This document shows positions 7,730-15,915 of a stretch of DNA of 28,605 bases, piece after piece. Below the pieces are notes generated by a model. That model made no database searches, had not been told where the DNA came from, and saw only the letters and a list, made by a program, of their open reading frames with translations. Position numbers and translations under genes: made by a program. Every line of letters begins with the position of its first letter. The stretch's first letter is position 1. Origin of the DNA: Pseudomonadota bacterium (GTDB lineage Bacteria > Desulfobacterota > JADFVX01); contig JADFVM010000111.1 of assembly GCA_015222555.1 (NCBI GenBank), positions 1 to 28,605 of the forward strand, read 5' to 3'.

Positions 7730-8296
7730 ATGATAGGATTTAACCTTTCAACATACAAGTATACTAACCGGAAAATTTCATATCTGCTACAGATTGTCGT
7801 CTGTGTCGTCATTATTTTATTCTCTTCCTATAACTATCGTTCTCATCTCCTGCTCAGCGAAAGCCTTCAGCAGTCCGATACCGACGTTTCAAGATTAAAA
7901 AATGAGATTACCTTGTTGAAAAAGGATGTCTATTCATCGGCAGAAGGAAAAGATGTAATAAGCGCTTCAAAGAAAATAGAGGGACTAAAAAAGAGTATTG
8001 AAGGAATTAATGCCATCCTGGGAAAAAAGGGCTTTTCATGGAGTGAGCTCTTTTACTCCCTTGAAAAGGCTTCACCAAGAAACGTATCTATAATGGGGAT
8101 AAAACCGAGTTATTCGAACAAACGTATCAAAATAAGCGGGCAGGCAAAGTCTCTTTCTCAAGTTACCGCCCTTGTTGATAACCTGCAGGATACGACATAC
8201 ATAAAGAAGAGTATTCTTCTGCAAGAATCTGCCAGGCTTCTTGACAATAGGCATCCCGTTATCGTTTTTGATATTGAATCGGAGGTCAATTTCTAG
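7730..8296 (+). CDS. pilN: PilN-like inner-membrane alignment protein
   Basis: A 188-residue bitopic inner-membrane protein. A short cytoplasmic N-terminus (MIGFNLSTYKYTNRK), which resembles the PilM-binding INLL-type peptide of PilN, precedes one membrane helix at about residues 17-34. A coiled-coil-prone stretch follows at about residues 42-95 (repeated L/K/E heptads), and then a small alpha/beta domain ending VIVFDIESEVNF. PilN pairs with PilO and links the cytoplasmic PilM to the periplasmic PilP/secretin. The gene starts 8 bases after the PilM-like stop and ends 3 bases before the PilO-like start. The primary sequence is weakly conserved, so the call depends strongly on topology and gene order. 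Confidence 0.75.
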   Translation: MIGFNLSTYKYTNRKISYLLQIVVCVVIILFSSYNYRSHLLLSESLQQSDTDVSRLKNEITLLKKDVYSSAEGKDVISASKKIEGLKKSIEGINAILGKKGFSWSELFYSLEKASPRNVSIMGIKPSYSNKRIKISGQAKSLSQVTALVDNLQDTTYIKKSILLQESARLLDNRHPVIVFDIESEVNF

Positions 8297-8299
8297 TTT

Positions 8300-8851
8300 A
8301 TGGTGCCTGAAATCAAGAAATACTTTGCCGAAAGCCGAATTTTTTACAGTGCGGCAATCATCCTTCTCATAATTAATCTGTTTTTTTCATATGCTTATTT
8401 GAGGCCCGAATGGAAAAAAGCTGAAGAGTTGAGTCGAGAATATTTCTCCTTAAGAAAGGAAAAGTCCGGGGTGAGGGCAGAATTAAAGCGGCAGCAAGAC
8501 TATGCGTCTCTCATCAAAACAATGGAGTCGGACATAAGCTCATTTGTCGGCGAATTGCCAGCTGAAAGAGAGATGACCCGTATCATTAAGGAGATGCACG
8601 CTCTGGCCAGGAAGTCAGGCGTTACGATTAAAGCGGCAAAATATACACCCTCTATCGGTAAAAATAAAGACCTTCTTCACTATACCATCGTGGCGCCTGT
8701 TTCAGGTTCCTACAGCCAAGTTAGAAAGTTTATTTATAACATTGAAAAGGTGCCATACCTAATGAATATAGAAGACCTGGGTCTTACTTCAGGGAAAGAG
8801 AATGCAGTTTCACTGTCACTCAAAATTTCAGTTTATTTCAGGACAGATTAG
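8300..8851 (+). CDS. pilO: PilO/GspM-like inner-membrane protein
   Basis: A 183-residue bitopic protein with one membrane helix at about residues 14-32. A coiled-coil region follows at about 37-80 (AEELSREYFSLRKEKSGVRAEL), and then a ferredoxin-like periplasmic domain with LPAEREMTRIIKEMHALARKSGVTIKAAKY and GSYSQVRKFIYNIEK. These are standard PilO features. PilO forms heterodimers with PilN in the periplasm and helps align the machine. GGAGG at 8281-8285, inside the preceding gene, may be the ribosome site, though it is about 14 bases from the ATG. The gene is tightly packed between its neighbours (3 bases either side), which indicates one operon. Confidence 0.8.
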   Translation: MVPEIKKYFAESRIFYSAAIILLIINLFFSYAYLRPEWKKAEELSREYFSLRKEKSGVRAELKRQQDYASLIKTMESDISSFVGELPAEREMTRIIKEMHALARKSGVTIKAAKYTPSIGKNKDLLHYTIVAPVSGSYSQVRKFIYNIEKVPYLMNIEDLGLTSGKENAVSLSLKISVYFRTD

Positions 8852-8854
8852 GGC

Positions 8855-9406
8855 ATGAAAAGGAATATCTATATTTTTGCCCTTTTGTTTGCCATCTTTG
8901 CAATCCTGTTTGTCAGGAACGTGCAAAAGGGAGAACAGGGCAGAGTTTCAGAGCTTACCTTCAAAACGGCGGAAGCCAAAAATGTTACAGGGGAAGATTC
9001 CGGTGAAGTGCTAAGGATCAAGAGGGAACTTTTAAATCCTAAACGGGAAAAGTTCAGAATAGGGGGAAAATGGCTCTTTGAGCCCCTTCAATTTTTTGTA
9101 AAGAAGCCTCCTGCTCCGCCGGTAAAATTACCGCCAGCGCCACCCGAACCTCCTGTGGAAGTTGAAACACCGATGGAGAAAGCGATGGCTACCTTTACCT
9201 TTCTTGGGTTTATGGAGTCTGAGAAGGTGAAAACCACATTTTTGTCCAGAGAGGGCGAGATATTTATCGTTAAAAAGGGGGATAGTATTTTGCAGGAATA
9301 TGTGGTAAAAGAAATTACCGATAGGAATATGATTATTTCATCTTTCGATGGATCTGAGACCCTTGATATTGACCTCGTGGAAAATCAGCCTTTGAAGAAA
9401 AAATAG
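8855..9406 (+). CDS. PilP/GspC-like periplasmic connector with proline-rich linker
   Basis: A 183-residue protein with an N-terminal membrane anchor (about residues 5-21) and a charged region. A proline-rich linker near residues 85-107 (PPAPPVKLPPAPPEPPVEV) leads to a small C-terminal beta domain (ATFTFLGFMESE, then EIFIVKKGDSILQEYVVKEI). The C-terminal part resembles the homology region of GspC and the beta domain of PilP, which contact the N-terminal domains of the secretin. The anchor is not a lipobox, so the protein is more GspC-like in topology but PilP-like in position between the PilO-like gene and the secretin. A GGGC site precedes the ATG at 8855. I leave the symbol blank because both names are defensible. 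Confidence 0.65.
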   Translation: MKRNIYIFALLFAIFAILFVRNVQKGEQGRVSELTFKTAEAKNVTGEDSGEVLRIKRELLNPKREKFRIGGKWLFEPLQFFVKKPPAPPVKLPPAPPEPPVEVETPMEKAMATFTFLGFMESEKVKTTFLSREGEIFIVKKGDSILQEYVVKEITDRNMIISSFDGSETLDIDLVENQPLKKK

Positions 9407-9428
9407 AAAAAGTTGAAAAGGAGTGTGC

Positions 9429-11357
9429 ATGTTCCGTCTATATGAAGATTGTAAAAAGCCCCTTCTGGTTTTGCTTATTTTATTTTCCTTTTTGGGTTGT
9501 TCTTCCGTGGCTCATATGCGGGATGGCGATTCCTATGCAATGCAGGGAAACTGGCATCAGGCCTATGATAGCTACAGTAAGGGCCTCGAGGCATCTCCTG
9601 ATAATATAGAGCTAAGGATCAAGACTGAACGGTCCAGGATGGAGGCTGCGGCAATCCATTTGAAAAAGGGAGAAGAGCTGCTGGACAAGAACGATTACGG
9701 CAGGGCGATTCTTCAGGCGCAGGTGGCACTGAGTCTGAATCCGTCTCTGAAAAGGGCGCATTTCTTATCCGTTGAGGCAAAAAAAAGAAAGGATGCGGAT
9801 TATTACTATCAGGCAGCCCTTGATCTCCTCACTTCACATAAAAAGGACGAAGCCAAAGCGGCTTTAAAAAAGGCCATCTCTTTGAATCCGAGCCTGGAAC
9901 AGGCAAAGGCGGAACTGAACAAACTGAGGGAAAGCAAAAAAACGACAATGGGGGGCTATGAGCTAAACCTCAAGAGCAGCAGGCCCATTACATTGAAGTT
10001 TAAAAACACCTCAATTATTGATATTTTTGATATTATCTCCAAACTTTCGGGGATAAACTTCATTTTTGACGACGGCGTAAAAAAGTCAAAGGCCTCCATC
10101 TATCTTGAAAATGCCACCTTTGGGCAGGTCATGGAACTGCTGCTGACGACGAATAAGCTCTTTAAGAAGGTTGTCAATGAAAATACCATTATCATCATCC
10201 CCGATACAAAAACAAAAAGGAAGCAGTATCAGGATCTGTTGATCCAGACCTTTTACCTTTCCAACCTTGAAGCTAAAAAGTCTGTCAACCTGTTGCGGAC
10301 ACTTCTTCAGGTGAAAAGCATTTATGTCAATGAAAAGCTGAATACCCTCGTGATACGGGATACCCCTGAGGTAATCGAGCTGGCAGAAAAGATACTGAAA
10401 GCCAACGATCTTGCTGATTCCGAGGTGATGCTGGACGTTGAAATCCTGGAGGTGGCAAGAAATAATTCAACTAACCTGGGCCTCGATCTTAATCCCGATT
10501 CAATAGAGGCAGAGCTGGTGGATCCAAGCAGGACAGATGGAAAGCTTACATACAGTACCTTGAAAAGATTCTCAAAGTCGGACATGCTCTTTTCAATTCC
10601 CGATATTGTCATCAACCTTCAAAAACGTTACGGTGATGTGAACCTGTTGGCTAATCCAAAAATTAGAGTGTTGAATAAGAAAAAAGCAAAGATTCATATT
10701 GGAGACAGGGTGCCCATTGTAACGGTTACAACGAATAACGGGGTTTCGACGGATAATGTCCAGTACGTTGACGTCGGTGTGAAGTTGAATGTGGAGCCTG
10801 AAATACATCTTGACAATGATGTTAGTTTGAAGGTGAAGCTGGAAATTAGCTCTCTGGGGGCACTAACGACAACACCAAGTGGAAGCCAGGTTTATCAGAT
10901 AGGCACCAGAAATGCTGAAACTGAGTTAAGACTTCATGATGGAGAAACCCAGGTTATCGGGGGCTTGATTAATGATGAAGAAAGAAACTCAACCGTAAAA
11001 GTGCCTTTCTTTGGGGAAATCCCCATTCTTGGCAGGCTCTTCTCTTCCGTTGACAGCAGTGGCCTTAAAACGGACATCCTTCTGTCGATTACACCCCATA
11101 TTATCAGAAACAGGGAGATACCGGAGCTGGAATTGTTGCGTATCTGGTCAGGTAAGCAGCAGGAGTTTTCCTCTAAAGCGCCTTTCGGAAATTTCAATGA
11201 GAAAAGTTCTGCTGTAACTCTACCTGAGCCTGCAACAGATTCTCCGGCTTTCTTTCCTGGGACGCCTCCGAATATTCGGAATGGAACTATTCCTCAACAC
11301 CCTGGAGGCGTGAATGATGGGAGCCCTCCAATGCTCAACAGTGGTGGAAATACCTAA
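9429..11357 (+). CDS. gspD: Secretin (GspD/PilQ/MshL family) lipoprotein with N-terminal TPR region
   Basis: A 642-residue outer-membrane secretin. From the ATG at 9429 (AAGGAG five bases upstream; better than the GTG at 9423) it starts with a lipoprotein signal peptide ending FSFLGC. About 130 residues of TPR-like helices follow (AMQGNWHQAYDSYSKGLEAS, DYGRAILQAQVALSLNP, KKDEAKAALKKAISLNP). Then come a secretin N0/STN domain (ITLKFKNTSIIDIFDIISKL), an N1-type domain (TFYLSNLEAKKSVNLLRTLL ... LNTLVIRDTPEVIELAEKIL), and the secretin core (LLANPKIRVLNKKKAKIHIG, DGETQVIGGLI, PFFGEIPILGRLFSS, DILLSITPHI). The C-terminal tail is proline and glycine rich. Secretins form the outer-membrane channel for pili or secreted substrates. 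The fused TPR lipoprotein segment could do the job of a separate pilotin such as PilF; this is an inference. Confidence 0.93.
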   Translation: MFRLYEDCKKPLLVLLILFSFLGCSSVAHMRDGDSYAMQGNWHQAYDSYSKGLEASPDNIELRIKTERSRMEAAAIHLKKGEELLDKNDYGRAILQAQVALSLNPSLKRAHFLSVEAKKRKDADYYYQAALDLLTSHKKDEAKAALKKAISLNPSLEQAKAELNKLRESKKTTMGGYELNLKSSRPITLKFKNTSIIDIFDIISKLSGINFIFDDGVKKSKASIYLENATFGQVMELLLTTNKLFKKVVNENTIIIIPDTKTKRKQYQDLLIQTFYLSNLEAKKSVNLLRTLLQVKSIYVNEKLNTLVIRDTPEVIELAEKILKANDLADSEVMLDVEILEVARNNSTNLGLDLNPDSIEAELVDPSRTDGKLTYSTLKRFSKSDMLFSIPDIVINLQKRYGDVNLLANPKIRVLNKKKAKIHIGDRVPIVTVTTNNGVSTDNVQYVDVGVKLNVEPEIHLDNDVSLKVKLEISSLGALTTTPSGSQVYQIGTRNAETELRLHDGETQVIGGLINDEERNSTVKVPFFGEIPILGRLFSSVDSSGLKTDILLSITPHIIRNREIPELELLRIWSGKQQEFSSKAPFGNFNEKSSAVTLPEPATDSPAFFPGTPPNIRNGTIPQHPGGVNDGSPPMLNSGGNT

Positions 11358-11396
11358 GCCATACTCGTTAAAAAGCGATGTGAAATCACTTTCAAT

Positions 11397-11951
11397 ATGG
11401 AGTTAGTGTCATTTGAGTCGACTATTATGGGGTTTAGCCGCCAACATAAGATGAATCTTCTTTTCAAGTCATTTAAGACAGGCGATAACAGGGGCTTTAC
11501 CCTGATAGAGCTTGCCATTGTTGTTACCATTCTGGGTATCCTCGCCTCGGCTGTCATGCCACTGGCCCATATAGGCGCAACGCGGGCAAAGGAACTGGAA
11601 TTGAAAAGAAACTTGAGAATCATCAGAATGGCAATGGATTCTTATAAAAAAGCCTATGATGATAAAAGAATTGAAGCAGAAATAGGAAGATCAGGCTATC
11701 CTCTTTCTCTGAAAGCGCTTGTTGAAGGGGTTGTCGATGTGAAAGACCCTGAGGGGAATAAAATGTATTTTCTCAGGCGATTGCCCCGTGATCCCATGAA
11801 CAACAATGAATTTCTTCCTCCTGAAGAGACATGGGAAACGAGATCTTACGAAAGTGAGCCTGATAATTTCACCGGTGGTGATGATGTGTATGACATTCGA
11901 TCCACCAGTGAGGACATCGCGCTTAACGACACGCCATACAAGGAGTGGTAA
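11397..11951 (+). CDS. Type IV pilin / GspG-like pseudopilin
   Basis: Up to 184 residues with a prepilin signal: a charged leader ending DNRG followed by FTLIELAIVVTILGILAS, giving cleavage after Gly and the conserved Glu at mature position 5. The mature part follows the GspG pattern, with a long N-terminal helix, LPRDPMNNNEF, a YDIRSTSEDIALND region and the C-terminal TPYKEW. A prepilin peptidase would be required; none is encoded here. The start is uncertain: ATGs at 11397, 11427 and 11451 are all in frame without strong ribosome sites. They give leaders of about 33, 23 or 15 residues, and 11451 would give the most usual leader length. The stop codon overlaps the next gene's ATG by one base. 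Confidence 0.88.
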   Translation: MELVSFESTIMGFSRQHKMNLLFKSFKTGDNRGFTLIELAIVVTILGILASAVMPLAHIGATRAKELELKRNLRIIRMAMDSYKKAYDDKRIEAEIGRSGYPLSLKALVEGVVDVKDPEGNKMYFLRRLPRDPMNNNEFLPPEETWETRSYESEPDNFTGGDDVYDIRSTSEDIALNDTPYKEW

Positions 11952-12349
11952 TGCATAAGGAGTTGATGAAGAGTTTAAAAAACAATAGAGGCTTTACTCT
12001 CATTGAATTGATGATTGTAATGACTATTTTAGGAATTCTCCTGACATTATCTCAGCCTATGTACAGGGAGTCGACGATTAAGGCCAAGGAAGCTGTGCTA
12101 ATGGAAAATCTGTTTACAATGAGGAATGTTATTGATCAGTACTATGTTGACAAGGAGAGATACCCGGACTCTCTAGATGACCTTGCCTCGGATAACTACA
12201 TAAGAACAATCCCCATCGATCCTTTCACCAAATCTATAGATTCATGGCAACTGATTCCTCCCCCCGATGGATATAGTGGGAACGTCTATGATGTGCATAG
12301 CGGCAGTGACCTCCTCTCTCTTGGCGGCACACCCTACAACGAATGGTAA
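11951..12349 (+). CDS. Type IV pilin / GspG-like pseudopilin (second)
   Basis: A 132-residue pseudopilin with the leader ending KNNRG and mature start FTLIELMIVMTILGILLTLS, which includes Glu at position 5. The body shows MRNVIDQYYVDKERYPDSLD, IRTIPIDPFT, VYDVHSGSD and the C-terminal GGTPYNEW, which are marks of GspG-type (T2SG) proteins. It is the best candidate for the main fibre subunit by its compact canonical form, but that is an inference. I selected the ATG at 11951 because AGGAG sits five bases upstream. Its ATG overlaps the preceding TAA by one base, which suggests coupled translation. An ATG at 11969 with its own AAGGAG is a possible alternative start. Confidence 0.9.
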   Translation: MHKELMKSLKNNRGFTLIELMIVMTILGILLTLSQPMYRESTIKAKEAVLMENLFTMRNVIDQYYVDKERYPDSLDDLASDNYIRTIPIDPFTKSIDSWQLIPPPDGYSGNVYDVHSGSDLLSLGGTPYNEW

Positions 12350-12427
12350 AAATAGTCTGTTTTTCAGAGAAAATTCGATTTTAGCTTTCAGCGACCAAGG
12401 CAGAAAAAATGAGAGAGAAAAATATTG

Positions 12428-12925
12428 ATGACAGACATGCCTGTAAAGAAGGGTAAGAAAAGGGAGAATGGCTTTACCTACATCATTGTTCTCCTGGCAG
12501 TTGTTCTTGTCGGCATTTCTCTCGCCGCTGTGGGAAGGTATTGGAGTTTTGTCGATAAAAGAGACAAGGAAGAGGAGCTGCTTTTCAGGGGGGATCAGTA
12601 TGTAAAGGCCATTGATACATATTTTAAGGGTGCCCACGGTGGTGCCAACCTCTACCCAAAGAAGCTTGAAGATCTGCTAAAAGATCCCAGAAGCCTTACG
12701 CCTAAAAGATATTTAAGAAAGCTCTATAGTGATCCTATGACCTCAAAAGCTGACTGGATTCCAATTATAGAGGAAAAAAGTGGACGCATTAAAGGTGTGA
12801 AGAGCAGAAGTAAAGAGGCCCCTATAAAGGAAGGGGGGTTCGAGCAACAATATAAAGATTTCGCCGGGAAAAAAAGCTACAATGAATGGGAGTTTATCCA
12901 TAAACCGGGAAAGATAAAAAAATAG
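12428..12925 (+). CDS. Divergent pseudopilin-like protein (third), lacking Glu5
   Basis: A 165-residue protein with a positively charged leader (VKKGKKRENG) and mature start FTYIIVLLAVVLVGISLAAV. Prepilin peptidase cleavage after Gly is plausible, but mature position 5 is Ile instead of the usual Glu. In type II secretion, the tip protein GspK lacks Glu5 and minor pilins vary there. The body contains EELLFRGDQYVKAIDTYFKG, YPKKLEDLLKDPR, LRKLYSDPMTSK and a C-terminal KSYNEW related to the endings of the two preceding pilins. A lysine-rich tail follows it. I chose the ATG at 12428 over the TTG at 12425. A role as a minor or initiating pseudopilin is likely from context but unproven. Confidence 0.8.
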   Translation: MTDMPVKKGKKRENGFTYIIVLLAVVLVGISLAAVGRYWSFVDKRDKEEELLFRGDQYVKAIDTYFKGAHGGANLYPKKLEDLLKDPRSLTPKRYLRKLYSDPMTSKADWIPIIEEKSGRIKGVKSRSKEAPIKEGGFEQQYKDFAGKKSYNEWEFIHKPGKIKK

Positions 12926-13059
12926 CTTATATCATCCCTTGACCCTTCAGGTTTTACCAGACAAAAAGACTGGGGAATCAAAGTGGAAGTGGTTTGTTAA
13001 GTCGAAAATTTTTCCCCTAATGTTTTTTGGTTCGTTCCTTCGTAGAAAGATAAAGCCCT

Positions 13060-14535
13060 ATGATTCTAAAAAGCCTTGTAACAAAGATCATTTTATCCAC
13101 ATCGCTCATTCTTTTCTTTGCCATCGGTATTTCATGGTTCATTCATATGCGCATCTATGAGGCCCAGCTTATGGCGCAGGTTAGGACGCAGATTGATACT
13201 GTTCTGACAATCGCTGAAACCAGCATTTCAAAATCGATGAGAATAGGCAAGACTGATGACACGCAAAATATCCTGACGCTCATAAACAGCCATATGAAGG
13301 AAAGATCTGTTGTTCGGATCTTTCATCCTGATGGTGTTATTATAAAATCAACAGACTTGAAGGAGAGAGGCAAGAAGATTAATGAAGGTCTTTTTGAAGC
13401 CTTTCGTAAGGGTGAGAAGGAGGTAATCTCTTCCGGTATTTCAGGCGCAAGAGTATTACATAAAATCCGGCCTATCAAGAATTTCAGAGAATGTCATATG
13501 TGTCATGGTACGGGAGAGAAAAGTATCGGTATCCTCAATGCGGAAGTTTCGCTGGCCTCAACAGACCATAAGTTGCAGGAAGTAAGAATGTTGTCTAATC
13601 TGTCGGCCCTGTTGATCAGCTTGATCCTCTCAGCTGTTATTTTCTTATTGCTCTACCTGATTGTAATTAAACCTATTTCAAAGTTGAGCAGTAAAATGAC
13701 TATGGCTAAAGAGGGTGACCTCACCGTTAGAAGTGAATTAACGCAGAGTGATGAGGTCGGAGACCTGGGACGGAGCTTTGATTCCATGATTGAAAAGCTT
13801 CAAAACACCAGACTGGAACTGGAGAAATATCACTTCAGGCAAATGGAAAGGGCTGACCGGCTTGCTTCAGTGGGTGAGCTTGCTTCAGGTATTGCCCATG
13901 AGATAAGAAATCCTTTGGCAGGTATTGCAGGTGCCGTTCAAGTGCTGTCAAAAGAGTTTAAGGGAGATAAACAAAAAGTCAAGATTGTTCAGGAAATATT
14001 GCAACAGATCCGCCGTATGGACAAATCAGTAAAAGACCTGCTAAACTATGCAAGTCCCTCAATACCGACTTTTGGCATGGGGAACATTAATGAAATTGTT
14101 GAAAAATCGCTGTTTTTTGTTACTCAACAGCCGAAGGCGAGGGGAATAAAAGTTGTAAAAGAGCTGGATCAAAACCTGCCTCCAATGAAGAGATTAGATG
14201 AAAAGCAAATCCAGCAGGTTTTGTTGAATCTTTTTTTAAACGCTCTAAATGCCATGGAAGGTAATGGCATCTTAAGGATCGCAACGTTTATTGAAAATGG
14301 CTCTACCGTTGTGATTGAAGTTGAAGATACGGGAAAAGGTATACCCGAGGATGAAATAGACAAACTTTTTACACCCTTTTATACTACAAGGGTTGAGGGG
14401 ACGGGGCTTGGCCTTTCTATCAGTAGCAGGATTGTTGAACAACATGGCGGGAATATATCCATAAAAAGTAAAGTCAATGAGGGGACATGCATGAAGGTTT
14501 CGCTTCCCCTGGAAGGGCCCAATAATAAAGGGTAA
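13060..14535 (+). CDS. Membrane sensor histidine kinase with periplasmic CxxCH (c-haem) motif
   Basis: A 491-residue inner-membrane kinase. Membrane helices at about residues 8-28 and 181-205 flank a periplasmic sensor domain. That domain contains CHMCH at residues 145-149, a covalent haem c attachment motif, followed by GTGEKSIGILNAEVSL. Similar single-haem sensor domains are known in deltaproteobacterial kinases. After the second helix come a HAMP domain (about 205-257), a HisKA domain with the phospho-accepting His at about residue 280 (GIAHEIRNPLAG), and an HATPase domain with N-box NLFLNALNAM, DTGKGIPEDE and GTGLGLSIS. The gene lies 134 bases after the third pseudopilin and 8 bases before its likely partner, an NtrC-family regulator. 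Sensing of redox state, oxygen or nitric oxide through haem is an inference. Confidence 0.92.
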   Translation: MILKSLVTKIILSTSLILFFAIGISWFIHMRIYEAQLMAQVRTQIDTVLTIAETSISKSMRIGKTDDTQNILTLINSHMKERSVVRIFHPDGVIIKSTDLKERGKKINEGLFEAFRKGEKEVISSGISGARVLHKIRPIKNFRECHMCHGTGEKSIGILNAEVSLASTDHKLQEVRMLSNLSALLISLILSAVIFLLLYLIVIKPISKLSSKMTMAKEGDLTVRSELTQSDEVGDLGRSFDSMIEKLQNTRLELEKYHFRQMERADRLASVGELASGIAHEIRNPLAGIAGAVQVLSKEFKGDKQKVKIVQEILQQIRRMDKSVKDLLNYASPSIPTFGMGNINEIVEKSLFFVTQQPKARGIKVVKELDQNLPPMKRLDEKQIQQVLLNLFLNALNAMEGNGILRIATFIENGSTVVIEVEDTGKGIPEDEIDKLFTPFYTTRVEGTGLGLSISSRIVEQHGGNISIKSKVNEGTCMKVSLPLEGPNNKG

Positions 14536-14543
14536 ACAAGACT

Positions 14544-15914
14544 ATGAAAAAAAGTAAAATTCTTGTTGTTGATGATGAAGAACTCATCAGGTGGTCTCTT
14601 GATCAGAATCTGACAAGCGATGGTTATGAAGTATTAACGGCTGCATCCGGTGAAGAGGCCCTTAAGATCATCAGGGAGGAAATGCCTGATCTTGTTTTCC
14701 TTGATTTACAGTTGCCGGGTATCGGGGGGATGGAAGTCCTTCAGAAGGTCAAGGAAATAAGTAAGGATATCATCGTCATAATTATTACAGCCCTGGGTAT
14801 CGTCGAAATGGTTGTAAAGGCGATGAAACTCGGCGCCTTCGATTATATTAATAAACCCTTCAACCTGGATGAAGTCTCCTTTATTGTGGAAAAAGCAACG
14901 GAGGCGGGACGTCTCAGGCATGAAGTCACTGCTTTACGGGCAGAAAGTGAAAAATTCAAACTTGTCAATATCATTGGTTCTGATCCGAAGATGAAAGAGG
15001 TAATGGCCATGGTTGATAAGGTTGTAAAGAGTGATTCTACAACTGTCCTTATTACCGGTGAAAGTGGTACGGGGAAAGAACTTGTGGCCAAGTCCATACA
15101 CAATAAAAGTGCCCGGGCAAAAGGGCCTTTCATGACAGTTAACTGCGCCGCTTTGCCTGAAAACTTACTGGAAAGTGAGCTTATGGGGCACGAAAGGGGC
15201 GCCTTTACCGATGCCAAGACAATGAGGAAAGGGCTTTTCGAACTTGCAGATGGCGGGACTCTTTTTCTTGATGAAATCGGCGATATGCCTCTGGGGATGC
15301 AGGCCAAAATATTACGCGTTCTTGAGGATAAAATTGTCAGGAGGCTCGGTGGGGCCAAAGACATTTCTGTTGATGTAAGAATTGTCTCAGCGACGAACAA
15401 AGATTTGTTCAGAGCCATTGATGATGGAACCTTTCGAAGTGATTTATACTACAGGTTGCAGGTTATACCGATTAAGCTGGCTCCTTTGAGAGAAAGACGG
15501 GGAGATATTATTCCGCTAACGATGCATTATATTGAGCAATTTAATAAGGAATTTAATAAAAATGTTAAAGGTATTTCCAAAGTTGCCGAGAAGTTTCTTG
15601 TTGAGTATTCCTGGCCAGGCAATGTAAGAGAACTGAAAAATATTATAGAAAGAGCACTAATTCTGGAAGATGAAGATACCTTATTGGTGGAACATCTCCC
15701 TTTAGAGATCGTTACCATGGGCTCCGAGCTTAAAAAAGAGGGATTTGAATTCGATTTGCCGCCGGAAGGAATCTCTATGGAGAAAGTGGAAATGGAGATG
15801 ATTCAACAGGCTCTGGCTATGGTGGGGGGAAACCAGTCTAAAGCAGCAAAGAAGCTTGATCTGGGGATAGATGCCTTTCGTTACAGAATGAAGAAATTTG
15901 GATTGGTGAGCTAA
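14544..15914 (+). CDS. NtrC-family sigma-54-dependent response regulator
   Basis: A 456-residue cytoplasmic activator. The receiver domain (about residues 4-118) has the acidic pair D10/D11, phospho-acceptor D54 and the KPF lysine. The AAA+ domain has Walker A GESGTGKE (about residue 173), GERGAFTDA-type sequence in the sigma-54 contact loop (written HERGAFTDAK here) and Walker B GTLFLDEIGDM. The C-terminal Fis-type helix-turn-helix is NQSKAAKKLDLGIDAFRYRM. The contact loop reads GAFTDA in place of the classic GAFTGA, a variant of one residue. The gene sits between the haem-motif kinase and the second ATPase, one base before the latter. It probably controls the surrounding pilus/secretion genes, although I found no clear -24/-12 promoter in front of them. 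Confidence 0.94.
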   Translation: MKKSKILVVDDEELIRWSLDQNLTSDGYEVLTAASGEEALKIIREEMPDLVFLDLQLPGIGGMEVLQKVKEISKDIIVIIITALGIVEMVVKAMKLGAFDYINKPFNLDEVSFIVEKATEAGRLRHEVTALRAESEKFKLVNIIGSDPKMKEVMAMVDKVVKSDSTTVLITGESGTGKELVAKSIHNKSARAKGPFMTVNCAALPENLLESELMGHERGAFTDAKTMRKGLFELADGGTLFLDEIGDMPLGMQAKILRVLEDKIVRRLGGAKDISVDVRIVSATNKDLFRAIDDGTFRSDLYYRLQVIPIKLAPLRERRGDIIPLTMHYIEQFNKEFNKNVKGISKVAEKFLVEYSWPGNVRELKNIIERALILEDEDTLLVEHLPLEIVTMGSELKKEGFEFDLPPEGISMEKVEMEMIQQALAMVGGNQSKAAKKLDLGIDAFRYRMKKFGLVS

Positions 15915-15915
15915 T

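Noticed and set aside
14843..15418. Minus-strand frame opposite the sigma-54 activator
   Set aside because: It is an antisense shadow of the conserved AAA+ region, with no motif or ribosome site.
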